This document shows positions 46,518 through 56,238 of a DNA stretch of 64,000 bases, one piece after another. Each line of letters starts with the position of its first letter. The stretch's first letter is position 1. The position numbers and the translations under genes were made by a program. Below the pieces are notes generated by a model. The model worked only from the letters and a program-made list of their open reading frames with translations, made no database searches and was not told the origin of the DNA. This stretch comes from Aliiglaciecola sp. M165 (GTDB lineage: Bacteria > Pseudomonadota > Gammaproteobacteria > Enterobacterales > Alteromonadaceae), in NCBI RefSeq assembly GCF_007197995.1, contig NZ_VKKH01000002.1:372001-436000 (forward strand), written 5' to 3'.

Positions 46518-47678
46518 TCAGTGTAATTTGTTTTCTCGCCGAAACTGACTCGGTGTTTGCTGGGTGAATTGCTTAAACGACTTATAAAATGATGACCGTG
46601 CGTTGAATCCCACTTCAAAAGCAATTTCTAAAATACTTTTTTCAGATCCCAGCAGCAGGGGTTTAGCATGTCGGATGCGCCATGAATTAATGTAGTCAAA
46701 AAAGCTTTGCCCCAAGGTTTCGTTCAGGGTTTGTGAAACGTAGTTCGACGAAATTCCTGTTAAGCTGGCTAACTTCGTTAGCGAAATACTGGGATCCAGA
46801 TAGACTTGTTGCGTCTCCATTAATTCCTCAAGTTTCTGAGCAATTCGCTGTGAGTGGCTTTTGTCTAACGCAGAGCGTTGATACTTTTTTTCTTCATTCT
46901 GATCCATTTCATCTGAGGGCGTCTCATTCAATAGTTCCTCTTCAAAGCCAGGCTCTTGGAAAATTGCAAAAATCGACAAGCTCCATACCCATATCAAAGC
47001 CATTAGGGTTGCACCACTGGTGGTAACAATTTTGACTCCAAATACATTATCAACAAAAACTGCCAACGCTGCTGTCAACCATATAGCGATTAGCAGTCCA
47101 CATACCACTAACATCCAGTTCAACTTCCGAGATTCATTATTCGCATAATGATCATTGAGTAAGCGGTGATAACGGTTAATGCGATTGATAATGCGGATAA
47201 CATAAAACAGTGATTGCGCCAGCCAACTTAGAACGAGTAAAAAAGCAAGTATCATCAAAATGCCAACGTAATAGGACATTTGCGCATCTTCAGTAGCCAA
47301 CAAGGCATGAAGTGTGTTTCTGGGTAATAAAGCTGTCAGTGTAGACACAATTAAACCGGCAATAGCTAACACAAAATGCGGCCATTTCCTGGGGTGAGAC
47401 ACACTGCCTGGAGCCGCGGTCATACCCAATACATACAGCCACAATAAGGGAGCCAACAATAACAGCGCAGGCAACATTAATAAGATACTGTACAGTTCCG
47501 CTTCAGGTAAAAAAGCCTTTGCTAGAGGTTGAATTAACAAGCAACCTAATGCTGCAAAAAACCATATCAACGGTTGGTTAGCAGGCTGAGAGGCATTTTT
47601 TACTGCCAATAAACATAAAGCCAAGGCTATTTGCCCAAAAGTGGCAGCGGTTAATACCAAAGTGAGTTTTTCTGTCAT
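46518..47678 (-). CDS. Membrane-anchored AraC-family regulator
   Basis: 386 residues. About seven hydrophobic helices (residues 5-245) are followed by an acidic linker and a C-terminal AraC two-HTH domain (about 285-385; SLTKLASLTGISSNYVSQTLNETLG, IAFEVGFNARSSFYKSFKQFTQQTPSQFR). The regulator thus sits in the inner membrane. Signal and targets are unknown. Confidence 0.87.
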   Translation of the reverse strand: MTEKLTLVLTAATFGQIALALCLLAVKNASQPANQPLIWFFAALGCLLIQPLAKAFLPEAELYSILLMLPALLLLAPLLWLYVLGMTAAPGSVSHPRKWPHFVLAIAGLIVSTLTALLPRNTLHALLATEDAQMSYYVGILMILAFLLVLSWLAQSLFYVIRIINRINRYHRLLNDHYANNESRKLNWMLVVCGLLIAIWLTAALAVFVDNVFGVKIVTTSGATLMALIWVWSLSIFAIFQEPGFEEELLNETPSDEMDQNEEKKYQRSALDKSHSQRIAQKLEELMETQQVYLDPSISLTKLASLTGISSNYVSQTLNETLGQSFFDYINSWRIRHAKPLLLGSEKSILEIAFEVGFNARSSFYKSFKQFTQQTPSQFRRENKLH

Positions 47679-47898
47679 TTAGTTGTTGTCGTTCTTTGCA
47701 AAGTAAACTGAGCACTTTGAATCTGTATGAGATGCTAAAAAGATAACATAAGCCTTTGACTTGGATATCAATATTTCGTTGTTGTCTGTCCGAATGTATC
47801 GGCTAGGACAGAATTAATCGTTTTCCCTGTAGGGAGAGACGACAAAAAAGCAAGCTTTAGTAAAACTGTGCTTGAATTCATTACAGAAGAAAGTGGGT

Positions 47899-48567
47899 AT
47901 GGCGTTTATTCTTTTTATTCATGTTGTTTTTGGCACTGCAGCGGTAATTTTGGGCTTTTTTTCACTCACCAGTAAAAAAGGAGCAAAGGCACATCGCCTA
48001 GTTGGAAAAGGCTATGTTTTGACCATGTTGATTATGGCAGCTTCCGGGTTATTGGCGGCACTAATAAAAAGCCAAATCATTAATGTGTTCGCTGCACTAT
48101 TAACATGCTACCTGGTGTTAACCGCTTGGCACGCAGCGACGAGCAAACGCATAATTTTTGACAAGTGGGTTATCACACCATGTCTAAGCATTTTATTGGT
48201 TGGATTGTGTGCCATGGCAGCGGGGCTCATGGCATTAGATTCAGTTGACAATCAATTTGCTGGATTTAGCCATGTGGCTTATTTTTTTATTGGCGGAATC
48301 GCTTTATTAGGTGGGTTGCTCGACAGCTATATTTTATTGAAAAACACATTAAGCGAAAAACAGCGCCTGGTGCGGCACATATGGCGGATGACGTTCTCGT
48401 ATTTTATTGCTGCGGGTTCGTTGTTTACCGGGCCAGGGGCCTCTGCGTTTCCTGAATCGATTAGAAACTCTGGCGTTTTAGGCATTCCAGAGCCGCTAAT
48501 TTTAATAGTCATGTTGTTTTTTATTGCCAAGACTTTTTTACAATCTAAAAAAACAAAACGCGCTTAA
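47899..48567 (+). CDS. DUF2306-like membrane protein
   Basis: 222 residues from the ATG at 47899 (AGAAGAAAG upstream); a TTG at 47872 is an alternative. It has about seven membrane helices with conserved His residues in HVVFGTAAVILG, AHRLVGKGY, TAWHAA and VRHIWRM, a pattern seen in DUF2306 membrane proteins that resemble b-type cytochrome or oxidoreductase subunits. Function unknown. It is convergent with glmU. Confidence 0.7.
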   Translation: MAFILFIHVVFGTAAVILGFFSLTSKKGAKAHRLVGKGYVLTMLIMAASGLLAALIKSQIINVFAALLTCYLVLTAWHAATSKRIIFDKWVITPCLSILLVGLCAMAAGLMALDSVDNQFAGFSHVAYFFIGGIALLGGLLDSYILLKNTLSEKQRLVRHIWRMTFSYFIAAGSLFTGPGASAFPESIRNSGVLGIPEPLILIVMLFFIAKTFLQSKKTKRA

Positions 48568-48585
48568 CGAACAAATAAGCGCGTT
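48557..48585. terminator. Bidirectional terminator between DUF2306 gene and glmU
   Basis: AACGCGCTTA and TAAGCGCGTT form a perfect 10-bp stem with a 9-base loop; the left arm overlaps the end of the DUF2306 gene including its stop codon. A short A-run precedes and TTGCTTT follows. Confidence 0.75.
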
Positions 48586-48617
48586 GCTTTGACTGCTAGG
48601 CTAGCCGCTGTGACCCA

Positions 48618-49976
48618 CTATTTTTTGGTTGGTCTTTCCCAACTATTGATATTACGTTGCTTGCCGCGAGCAATAGCCAATTCATTATCAGCCACATCTT
48701 TTGTTAATACTGAGCCCGCACCAACCGTCGCATTAGCCCCCACGGTTACAGGAGCAACGAGGGAACTATTCGAACCAATAAATGCACCGTCGCCGATTTG
48801 TGTTGTAAATTTATTCACTCCATCGTAATTACAGGTAATGGTTCCTGCGCCAATATTGGCCCCCTCGCCTACTACCGTGTCACCAAGATAAGTAAAATGA
48901 TTCGCTTTAGAGCCTTTGCCAAGGGTCGTCTTCTTCATTTCAACGAAGTTTCCGACTTTGGAGTTGTCCATCATCACAGCGCCTGGCCTGAGACGTCCGA
49001 ATGGACCTATAGTGCAATTTTGATGCACAACGGCTTGCTCTATCACCGAATTGGCTTCTACTACCGTACCACTGCCAATTTCACAATCGGTCAGCACGCA
49101 GTTAGGGCCAATTTTCACGTTATCACCCAGCACTACTTTGCCTTTGATAATCGCATTCACGTCAATTTGGCAATCCTCACCAAAGGTCAATTCGCCGCGC
49201 AGATCAAAACGGTGAGGATCGAGGATATACAGTCCATCAAGCAACAACTCAGTAGCTTTTTCGTGTTGATATGCACACTCAATCATCGCCAATTGCAGAC
49301 GATTGTTAATACCTTCTACTTCTACGGCATTTGTTGGGTGAGCGGCCTTAATGACTTTACCTTCATTGGCTGCCATCTCAATCACATCAGTAAGATAGTA
49401 CTCCCCCTGAGCGTTGTCACTTTTGAGCGCAGACAACCAACGTTTAAGATTGGCGCCGCCCATGATCATCATGCCAGTATTGATTTCTTTTATTTGACGC
49501 TGAGCATCTGACGCGTCTTTGTGCTCGACTATCGCTTTGACCTGGTCGCCTTCGCGAATAATTCGTCCCATGCCTGTGGGGTCGTCAAGGCGCACGGTCA
49601 GTAAGGCTAAATCTGCCGTTTGCTTAACGTCAAGGAGTTGTTGCAGTGTGGACGCTTTAATGAGTGGCGCATCACCCACAAGGATCAGCACATCCTCATC
49701 ATCACTGATATGATCAGCCGCTTGTTGTACAGCATGACCCGTTCCTAACTGCTCAGCTTGTAAACACCAATTAAGGGAATTGTGTGAAAGTGCGCTTTTT
49801 AGCTGCTCACCACCATGACCATAAATCAAATGGATATTATCGGCACCCAAGGTATTAACGGTGTCGATTATGTGTTGGACCATCGGTTTTTCTGCTACTG
49901 GATGCAAAACTTTAGGAAGTTTCGATTTCATTCTAGTGCCTTTGCCAGCAGCTAGTATTACCACAGATAATGCCAT
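48618..49976 (-). CDS. glmU: Bifunctional GlcN-1-P acetyltransferase / GlcNAc-1-P uridyltransferase
   Basis: 452 residues. The N-terminal pyrophosphorylase has the signature [18 protein letters not shown] and a LVGDAPLI metal motif; the C-terminal left-handed beta helix has hexapeptide repeats (about 250-440) with GNFVEMKK and NHFTYLGD (the catalytic His region). It makes UDP-GlcNAc from GlcN-1-P, downstream of GlmS and GlmM. Stands alone. Confidence 0.97.
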   Translation of the reverse strand: MALSVVILAAGKGTRMKSKLPKVLHPVAEKPMVQHIIDTVNTLGADNIHLIYGHGGEQLKSALSHNSLNWCLQAEQLGTGHAVQQAADHISDDEDVLILVGDAPLIKASTLQQLLDVKQTADLALLTVRLDDPTGMGRIIREGDQVKAIVEHKDASDAQRQIKEINTGMMIMGGANLKRWLSALKSDNAQGEYYLTDVIEMAANEGKVIKAAHPTNAVEVEGINNRLQLAMIECAYQHEKATELLLDGLYILDPHRFDLRGELTFGEDCQIDVNAIIKGKVVLGDNVKIGPNCVLTDCEIGSGTVVEANSVIEQAVVHQNCTIGPFGRLRPGAVMMDNSKVGNFVEMKKTTLGKGSKANHFTYLGDTVVGEGANIGAGTITCNYDGVNKFTTQIGDGAFIGSNSSLVAPVTVGANATVGAGSVLTKDVADNELAIARGKQRNINSWERPTKK

Positions 49977-50311
49977 GTGTTTCCCTTGTAATGAGTTATT
50001 GGCGATTATTTTACGTAAGCTTATCGGAACGTCTAGTCAAATGTGAGGCTAAATAATCTATCCACTCTGCTTTTATCTTGGAGAATGGTGATATTTATGC
50101 GCCAATCAAAGCATTCGCGACGTTGTCTAGTCGCTCGTAGCGCTTTGTAAACAACGCTGAGAGAGGCATAATTAGCGCTGTTTTCAGGCTTAGCTTATTC
50201 ATCTCATCAGGTTTTTCAGGCGATTCGATCTAATTTTAGTCATGGCGCTTCCGGCCGCATATGGTTAAGATATCACCATAAAGTATTTATTAAGAAGAAA
50301 GTGGACGTCTT
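49977..50311. other. 335-bp divergent intergenic region
   Basis: It separates glmU and the diguanylate cyclase gene and must hold both promoters. I see no gene, repeat or clear operator in it. Confidence 0.5.
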
Positions 50312-51739
50312 GTGAACGCGTTTCGCACCTTGCACCGTAGTATATTAATTTTGTTTGCTGTAGTTGTGATCTCTATCGTCACGCTAGTTCATTTTACTGC
50401 ATCAAAAATTGTCGCCGAACAAAGTCGAGCTCAGCAACAGTCAATTTCCCCAGCAATCTCACTTATTGTGGATCAACTGCTAAAACCTCTACACGTTTCT
50501 CAAACTCTGGTTGAAGCCAAAGAACTTCAAGAACTTGTGTTGAGCGATGAAATTGACGAAGCCGCAATGTTTGCCATGCTAAAACGAATTGAGCAGGAAT
50601 TTGGTATGGGATTTTTTATCGCCAGCGAAGTCAGCCGCACACAATACAATTCCAATGGTACAAAACTCGCGCTGGAAGAAGGCAAGGTAGACTGGTACTT
50701 CCGCTACAAAAATTGGGAGCAAGATGCGATTGCTGATATTGGGCAGTGGGAAGATCCACACTTTTATATCGATCTGAAAATTTATAACGACAAACAAGAG
50801 TTCATGGGCTTTTTTGGGATCAGCAAGAGCCTAGACAGCTTTGTTGGGATATTTGACGAATACAAAAAACAGCATGGCTATGATTTTATTTTTGTTGATC
50901 AAGACAATAATATTGCCCTGTCTTCAGATCCTGAGTTGATCGTAGACAAAACCACATTTACAACCTTGGAAAGCTTAGATTGGTACCAGGGTTTGGATTT
51001 AGAAAAGCTACCCGGTGGCTCTCTAAATAATGCATTAGTGCGGGTGGATGGTAAAGATGCACTGATAGCAGAGGTGGAGGTCGACCCCTTTGGTTGGACA
51101 ATGTACCTATTAACACCTTTACAAGCCAGACAAACGGAAATTAGCCGAAGTTTTGTGGTTAGCGTTGTGACACTTTTAGTGATTATATTTGCGCTATTTT
51201 TACTCATTTATCATTTGCTTTACTACTTCAAGCAGGACATGCAAAAGAATTTTCAAACCGACCCCCTCACCCGGTTACCAAATAGAAATAAAGTTGAGCT
51301 GCGTTATGCTGAAATGCTCGACCAAAAGAAATCTGTAGGTGTGGTGTTGATTGATATCGATCACTTCAAAGCCGTCAATGATACCCACGGACATAACGCC
51401 GGAGACACTGTTTTACGTCAAATCTCCGCCATGTTGCAAGGTCAGCTCCGAGATGGTGACGTGGTGGGTCGTTGGGGTGGTGAAGAGTTTGTATTGTTGT
51501 TACCTGATACAACACCAGAGCAATCCTTTGAGGTAGCACAAAAGCTTAGAGAAAGTATGGCTAACATGACTGCGTCGACAGGCTCTATATCTTTGCAAAT
51601 CACGGCTAGTTTTGGCGTCTCACACACTGAAACTGTGCGTCCGTTAACTGAAATACTTGGCTACGCCGATGATGCCCTGTATCAAGCCAAGCGTGATGGG
51701 CGAAATATGGTGAAAATGCAACTGGCAAAAGCTGCCTAA
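50312..51739 (+). CDS. Membrane diguanylate cyclase with periplasmic sensor
   Basis: 475 residues, starting at GTG. Membrane helix (about 10-32), periplasmic Cache-like sensor (about 35-285), second helix (about 288-312) and a GGDEF domain (about 320-475). The active site is GGEEF in GRWGGEEFVLLLP, and the inhibitory I-site RDGD lies exactly five residues upstream, so product inhibition is likely intact. It makes cyclic di-GMP from GTP. Confidence 0.93.
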   Translation: MNAFRTLHRSILILFAVVVISIVTLVHFTASKIVAEQSRAQQQSISPAISLIVDQLLKPLHVSQTLVEAKELQELVLSDEIDEAAMFAMLKRIEQEFGMGFFIASEVSRTQYNSNGTKLALEEGKVDWYFRYKNWEQDAIADIGQWEDPHFYIDLKIYNDKQEFMGFFGISKSLDSFVGIFDEYKKQHGYDFIFVDQDNNIALSSDPELIVDKTTFTTLESLDWYQGLDLEKLPGGSLNNALVRVDGKDALIAEVEVDPFGWTMYLLTPLQARQTEISRSFVVSVVTLLVIIFALFLLIYHLLYYFKQDMQKNFQTDPLTRLPNRNKVELRYAEMLDQKKSVGVVLIDIDHFKAVNDTHGHNAGDTVLRQISAMLQGQLRDGDVVGRWGGEEFVLLLPDTTPEQSFEVAQKLRESMANMTASTGSISLQITASFGVSHTETVRPLTEILGYADDALYQAKRDGRNMVKMQLAKAA

Positions 51740-51768
51740 CGTTTAGCACTCGATTTCAAATCTAAACG
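51740..51768 (+). terminator. Terminator of diguanylate cyclase gene
   Basis: CGTTTAG and CTAAACG form a 7-bp stem, followed by GTTTTTC. It overlaps the stop codon of the convergent eamA gene. Confidence 0.65.
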
Positions 51769-52646
51769 GTTTTTCGCCGCAGTCGAAATTTAAGCATTCC
51801 TGTTGTTAGCCCGACACCGAATAAGATTAACCCTGCACCTGCGACCATTAATGCCGAGAGGGTTTCGTTTAGGAAAATCATTCCCCACATTACACCAAAG
51901 ACTGGGACCAAATACGCCACAGTAATTGCCCGTGGAGCACCGATATTCTCGATTAGCCGAAAATACAAAATATAAGCTAAGCCTGTGCAAAAAACGCCCA
52001 AAACAATAACCTGCAGCCACGCATCATTTGAGGGATTCACCTCTGGCCAAAACCACAAAGCCAAAGGCGCAAGGACTAAGGTGGCAAAGATTTGACTGCC
52101 CGTTGCGATGGCCAAGGTATTCACCCCAGACAAGAATTGTTTGGTGTAGCATGCCGCAATCCCATATGCGCAGGTAGACGCCAGAGCCAGAAGAATTGGC
52201 ATTGTCGATGTGGATAAATCAACACCAGTGCGCGCCGAACTGATGACTACTACCCCGCTGAATCCGAGCATTAGCCCAAAAACGGCCAATTTAGATAAGC
52301 GATCTTTCAGCCACAAAAAAGCCACAATAGCCCCAAACATCGGGGCCGTAGCGTTCAATATCGACGCCAAACCTGCGCCAAGAGAAACCGTAGCATGACT
52401 AAATAAACAAAAGGGGATGGCAGTATTGACAATACCGACAAATAAAATAGGCCGCCAATACTGTTTAATGACACCCCATTTTTTGCTGATCAGAAGTAAC
52501 GGCAGCAGGCAAAGTGCAGCAATACCAGTGCGCACAACTACCAATGCAATGGCGCCAAATTCTGGCGTCGCTGAGCGCATAAATAAAAACGAGGCGCCCC
52601 AAACACTGGCAAGCAATATCAGTTCAAACGAATCTTGCAGTCTCAT
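51762..52646 (-). CDS. EamA-family (DMT) transporter
   Basis: 294 residues with ten membrane helices in two EamA repeats (WGASFLFMRSATPEFGA and the second half starting around ALASTCAYGIAA). An inner-membrane drug/metabolite exporter of unknown substrate. Its ATG overlaps the stop of ogt (ATGA), making it the last gene of an alkA-ogt-eamA operon. Confidence 0.88.
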   Translation of the reverse strand: MRLQDSFELILLASVWGASFLFMRSATPEFGAIALVVVRTGIAALCLLPLLLISKKWGVIKQYWRPILFVGIVNTAIPFCLFSHATVSLGAGLASILNATAPMFGAIVAFLWLKDRLSKLAVFGLMLGFSGVVVISSARTGVDLSTSTMPILLALASTCAYGIAACYTKQFLSGVNTLAIATGSQIFATLVLAPLALWFWPEVNPSNDAWLQVIVLGVFCTGLAYILYFRLIENIGAPRAITVAYLVPVFGVMWGMIFLNETLSALMVAGAGLILFGVGLTTGMLKFRLRRKTV

Positions 52647-53134
52647 TGCAGTAATTCACCTTGCCAAGAAGGGCTTTCTAGCGCTAGTAGAAATGATTTA
52701 CGTTTCAGACCACCAGCATATCCGGTCAATGTGCCATTCGCACCAATTACCCGATGGCACGGAACAACAATTGAAATCGGATTTTTCCCATTAGCCGCAC
52801 CCACTGCCCTAACGGCTTTAGGATTCCCCAATTTGTTGGCGATGTCACCATAACTGCATGTTTGACCATGGGGGATTTGTGTCAACGCTTGCCAAACCTC
52901 TTTTTGAAACGCAGTGCCGCTTGCTTCTAAAGGCAAGTCGAATTCAATTCTTTCACCGGCAAAATACTGCGCAAGTTGTTCGACGGTTTTTTGCGTCAAT
53001 TCGCTGTCCGTCGTGTTGGATTTTTTCTCGTCAACAAAGTAAATAGACTTGATGCCAGTTGAGTTAGCACAAACTTCCACTAACCCAATCACTGATTCAA
53101 AATAGCCATAAAAATATTCAGTCTGTGTTGTCAT
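52643..53134 (-). CDS. ogt: Methylated-DNA--protein-cysteine methyltransferase
   Basis: 163 residues from the ATG at 53134 (GGAG about 6 bp upstream). The acceptor cysteine is Cys126 in VVPCHRVIG, with the helix-turn-helix GTAFQKEVWQALTQIPHGQTCSYGDIA region before it. It removes O6-alkyl groups from guanine in a suicide reaction. Its ATG overlaps the TGA of alkA (ATGA), so the two are translationally coupled in one alkylation-repair operon. Confidence 0.94.
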   Translation of the reverse strand: MTTQTEYFYGYFESVIGLVEVCANSTGIKSIYFVDEKKSNTTDSELTQKTVEQLAQYFAGERIEFDLPLEASGTAFQKEVWQALTQIPHGQTCSYGDIANKLGNPKAVRAVGAANGKNPISIVVPCHRVIGANGTLTGYAGGLKRKSFLLALESPSWQGELLQ

Positions 53135-54501
53135 GCCATGCTCCAAAGCTGGAAAGTGAGGTAGCTACGCCATGGAGCGGCTCGAGCCGGATCGACGTCC
53201 ATGGTTTTTAATTGATTTTTGATCACTAAGTCGGAATTGAGCCAAATATCTGGGTCGGATTGGCCACGCATCTTTGCATAAGCCACAGTCCAGGGACCGA
53301 TCCCTTTGATACTTAACCATTTAGATAATTCGGTTTCTGTTGGGTACTGAAGATGAAATTGTGCAAAGTCTCGTAAACTTTGTATACGCTTTTGTGGCAT
53401 TTTCAGAAACGCCAATTCGCTATTTGCAATGAGTTCTGGGGTGGGGAAAAACAACATATCTTGTACCCGCTCACCCAGTTCGTTGGCCAACAAGGAAACT
53501 AGATTGACCGCTGCTTTGACAGATATCTGTTGCCCCAATATTGCTCGACACCCTGCTTCAAATGCACTCCAAACACCGGGAATTCGGATCCCCGTTTGTA
53601 TTGCCCCTTGGGTAAAGCCCGCTTGACGTAAACACTGGTGGATTTGCTCAGGCTCAGTATCTAAATCCAACACGCGCCGTATATGATAGATAACGCCTTG
53701 TATCGATTGCAGGTTGTCGATTTCCAATTCGATATTAAAACACGTTTTGTTTGGGTTATGCGTGGCAAAAAAACGGCCTTTTGCGTCTCCAAAGGTGAAA
53801 CATTTGCCGTATGCGTTGTCGCTGACAACTTCCACATTTTCAATGGCCCTGACTCGCAAAAAGTCGCGTAAGTGAGGCCAGTTGTAAGGTGCTCTATACG
53901 CTAATTGCAATTGTAGAGTCCCCTTAGTGGTCGATACCCCTTTATTGTTAGCGGCTGCTCGTTTTCGGATTTGCGAAGGCGTAAGGTTTAGATTGGCTTT
54001 TAAATGTTCTTGTAGCCGTCTTGCGCTAGCAAAACCACTTGCCTGAGCCACCTGTTCGATATTTAACTGGCTTTGATGAAGCAGGTTTTTTGCGAACAGA
54101 AGTTGATCATAAAGACGAAACTTTTTCGGTGCGATACCAATTTTACGGGTAAACAAATCTCGTAAATAACGATCGGTAATCCCGAGTTTTTCACATATTT
54201 GGGTGACCGTCAGCTCCGGGAAAGTCTTGAGCAGTTTCACTGCCCGCTCAACGGTTGTATCGACTCCTTTCCATGCAAAAGAACCAGGTGCGCTGTCGGG
54301 CCGACAGCGCAAACAAGGACGATACCCCGCCTGCATTGCCAAAGGCGCCAGCTCGTAGTATTCAACATTTTCTTCTTTAGGAGAGGGAGCAGGACAAATT
54401 GGCCGACAAAAAATACCGGTACTTTTTACGGCGACAAAGAATTGCCCATCAAATCTAGCATCTCGGGCTTGCCTGGCCTTTTGATAAATTTCATTGTTCA
54501 C
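53131..54501 (-). CDS. Ada-AlkA fusion: alkylation-sensing regulator / 3-methyladenine glycosylase
   Basis: 456 residues. The N-terminal Ada metal-binding domain has four cysteines (FCRPIC, CLRCRPD), of which the first accepts methyl from DNA phosphotriesters. An AraC-type HTH (about 85-185) follows, then AlkA N-domain and HhH-GPD glycosylase (about 195-456) with LSIKGIGPWTVAYAKMRG and a catalytic Asp in LNSDLVIKN. It thus couples sensing, transcription and base excision in one chain. The first gene of the operon with ogt. Confidence 0.93.
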   Translation of the reverse strand: MNNEIYQKARQARDARFDGQFFVAVKSTGIFCRPICPAPSPKEENVEYYELAPLAMQAGYRPCLRCRPDSAPGSFAWKGVDTTVERAVKLLKTFPELTVTQICEKLGITDRYLRDLFTRKIGIAPKKFRLYDQLLFAKNLLHQSQLNIEQVAQASGFASARRLQEHLKANLNLTPSQIRKRAAANNKGVSTTKGTLQLQLAYRAPYNWPHLRDFLRVRAIENVEVVSDNAYGKCFTFGDAKGRFFATHNPNKTCFNIELEIDNLQSIQGVIYHIRRVLDLDTEPEQIHQCLRQAGFTQGAIQTGIRIPGVWSAFEAGCRAILGQQISVKAAVNLVSLLANELGERVQDMLFFPTPELIANSELAFLKMPQKRIQSLRDFAQFHLQYPTETELSKWLSIKGIGPWTVAYAKMRGQSDPDIWLNSDLVIKNQLKTMDVDPARAAPWRSYLTFQLWSMA

Positions 54502-54702
54502 TGCGCTTTCCTCTTCATTGGAATATCTATTCTACGTCGATTCAAAGAAAAAAACGCGCTGAAAACGGAAGTGTATAGTCACTGTAAATTGAGATCAAAA
54601 CGCCAACTTATATTCACTTTTACAATATTAACGAGTTGTTTTTTAACCGAGATACAACAAAAGTGGCAATCCTTGCTTCAGTTGTTTACTATTTTGCACC
54701 TT

Positions 54703-55863
54703 ATGAATATGCGCACTACCTTCTGGCTTCTGGCCCTCACTTTTATTTCTCGTTCCACTTTAGCTGTCGAACAAGATGCATGGTTATATGACTTTGCCGC
54801 GCAAACACAGGCGCAAGCGCAAAACCACAACATCCCCGGTTATGCATTTGTATTAGTCCGTAAAGGCCAACCAGCCAAGTTAGTGACCTATGGCAAAACA
54901 GAACGCAAAGGTCAAAAAATCGATCGCAACACGGTGTTCCGACTCGCGTCTGTATCAAAAACCTTTGCCGGCGTACTTATGGCCAAAATGGTTGAACAAT
55001 CTTTGTTGGATTGGAAAACCCCCTTATTGGAAATTGTTCCCGAGTATGGATTTAATCGTCTGGAGCCCAATCCAATTACCTTAGGCCATCTGATGAGCCA
55101 ATCCAGTGGCTTTATACCCAATGCATATGACAATCTAATAGAAGCAGATTACTCCCTTAAGAGGGTATTAGGGCAATTGGCCAAACTCGAACCACTGTGC
55201 GAACCTGGCAAATGTTACACCTACCAAAATGCACTTTTCGGCGTGTTAGAAGACTATTTCGTTAATCAAAAAAGCAGTTACTCTGATGTATTAGCAAAAC
55301 AAATTATCCAACCCTTAAAAATGCCACATGCCAGCACAGGCAGGGCTTCTTTAGAACAATCAAAGAGTTGGGCAAAACCGCATATTGCCATTACCCGTAA
55401 AAAGTGGCGTAAGACCTCCGTGCAGGAAGAGTATTATCGCTACGGACCCGCTGCAGGCGTCAATGCTAGCATTGAGGACATGACCATATGGATCCGTGCA
55501 ATGTTGGGCGAATACCCGCAAGTCGTGCCCTCGAGCGTAATTGAAACCGTCACTTCGCCACAGATCAAGACAAAGCGAGAATTACGACGTCGTGACTGGC
55601 GCAAGTTTTTAAAGGATGCGCATTATGGTATGGGTTGGCGTATTTATGATTTTAAAGGCAACAAACTGAATTACCATGGAGGTTGGGTGCAAGGATATCG
55701 CGCAGATGTGGCATTCGCGCCAGATCAAAATGTAGGTTTTGCGATGCTCATGAACGCTGAATCCAACTTGATTAACAGTTTTACTGCGAAGTTTTGGGAA
55801 GCCTTTTTCAAACACCATAACGCCACACAATCCGCACAAATCGCCAAGCAAGTCGGTAAGTAA
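54703..55863 (+). CDS. Secreted serine beta-lactamase-fold hydrolase (class C type)
   Basis: 386 residues from the ATG at 54703, which gives a signal peptide (LALTFISRSTLA); a longer open frame to 54199 overlaps alkA and is rejected. Active-site motifs are SVSK (Ser-x-x-Lys, in LASVSKTFAG), Tyr-Gln-Asn (CYTYQNALF) and HGG (NYHGGWVQG). Such proteins include esterases, D-peptidases and beta-lactamases, so the substrate is open. Divergent from the ada-alkA gene. Confidence 0.88.
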   Translation: MNMRTTFWLLALTFISRSTLAVEQDAWLYDFAAQTQAQAQNHNIPGYAFVLVRKGQPAKLVTYGKTERKGQKIDRNTVFRLASVSKTFAGVLMAKMVEQSLLDWKTPLLEIVPEYGFNRLEPNPITLGHLMSQSSGFIPNAYDNLIEADYSLKRVLGQLAKLEPLCEPGKCYTYQNALFGVLEDYFVNQKSSYSDVLAKQIIQPLKMPHASTGRASLEQSKSWAKPHIAITRKKWRKTSVQEEYYRYGPAAGVNASIEDMTIWIRAMLGEYPQVVPSSVIETVTSPQIKTKRELRRRDWRKFLKDAHYGMGWRIYDFKGNKLNYHGGWVQGYRADVAFAPDQNVGFAMLMNAESNLINSFTAKFWEAFFKHHNATQSAQIAKQVGK

Positions 55864-56238
55864 ATAGTCTTCTCACTTACCACCAAACAATACTGACGGG
55901 TAATTCGCCGCATGTCTAAGCAAGACAGGCAATATGAAAATTAATTTTCTAATAATCGAAGTTACCGCTATCCTCGTTTATATTGTGTTGAGGTTCCTAA
56001 TTAACACAATGTTGTTCTTTTTAGTTAAAAAACAAAAGATAGTGCGAGGAGAAGGCACCCAGTGTTGCATCAAAAGGCCAAGGCGTTGTTGCTGAGACTT
56101 ATTTTCTGCGTTGTAGGGCTTTTGATTTGGCAAAATAGCCATGCCGACGACACGAACACTTAATCCCTTAAAACATACAGTAGTCGGTGTTGCCGATTGT
56201 CAGCATCTACACCAACCTTTTGTCTTCGCTACACTGAC
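55864..56238. other. 375-bp intergenic region, possible relic
   Basis: It lies between the beta-lactamase-fold gene and speA (convergent). Its only notable content is a short GTG-started frame with a signal peptide at 56062-56163, followed by about 30 codons in another frame that read like protein (PLKHTVVGVADC...), consistent with a frameshifted remnant of an exported protein. Confidence 0.4.
56062..56163 (+). CDS. Possible tiny exported peptide or truncated exported protein
   Basis: 33 residues from a GTG with GAGGAGAAGG about 6 bp upstream, an excellent ribosome site. The sequence is a signal peptide (LLRLIFCVVGLLIWQNSHA) plus a DDTNT tail. Either a real micro-peptide or, more likely, the start of a frameshifted periplasmic protein. 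Confidence 0.35.
   Translation: MLHQKAKALLLRLIFCVVGLLIWQNSHADDTNT

Noticed and set aside
54199-54702. Long N-terminal extension of the beta-lactamase-fold hydrolase
   Set aside because: It overlaps the ada-alkA gene antisense and would bury a clear signal peptide starting at 54703.
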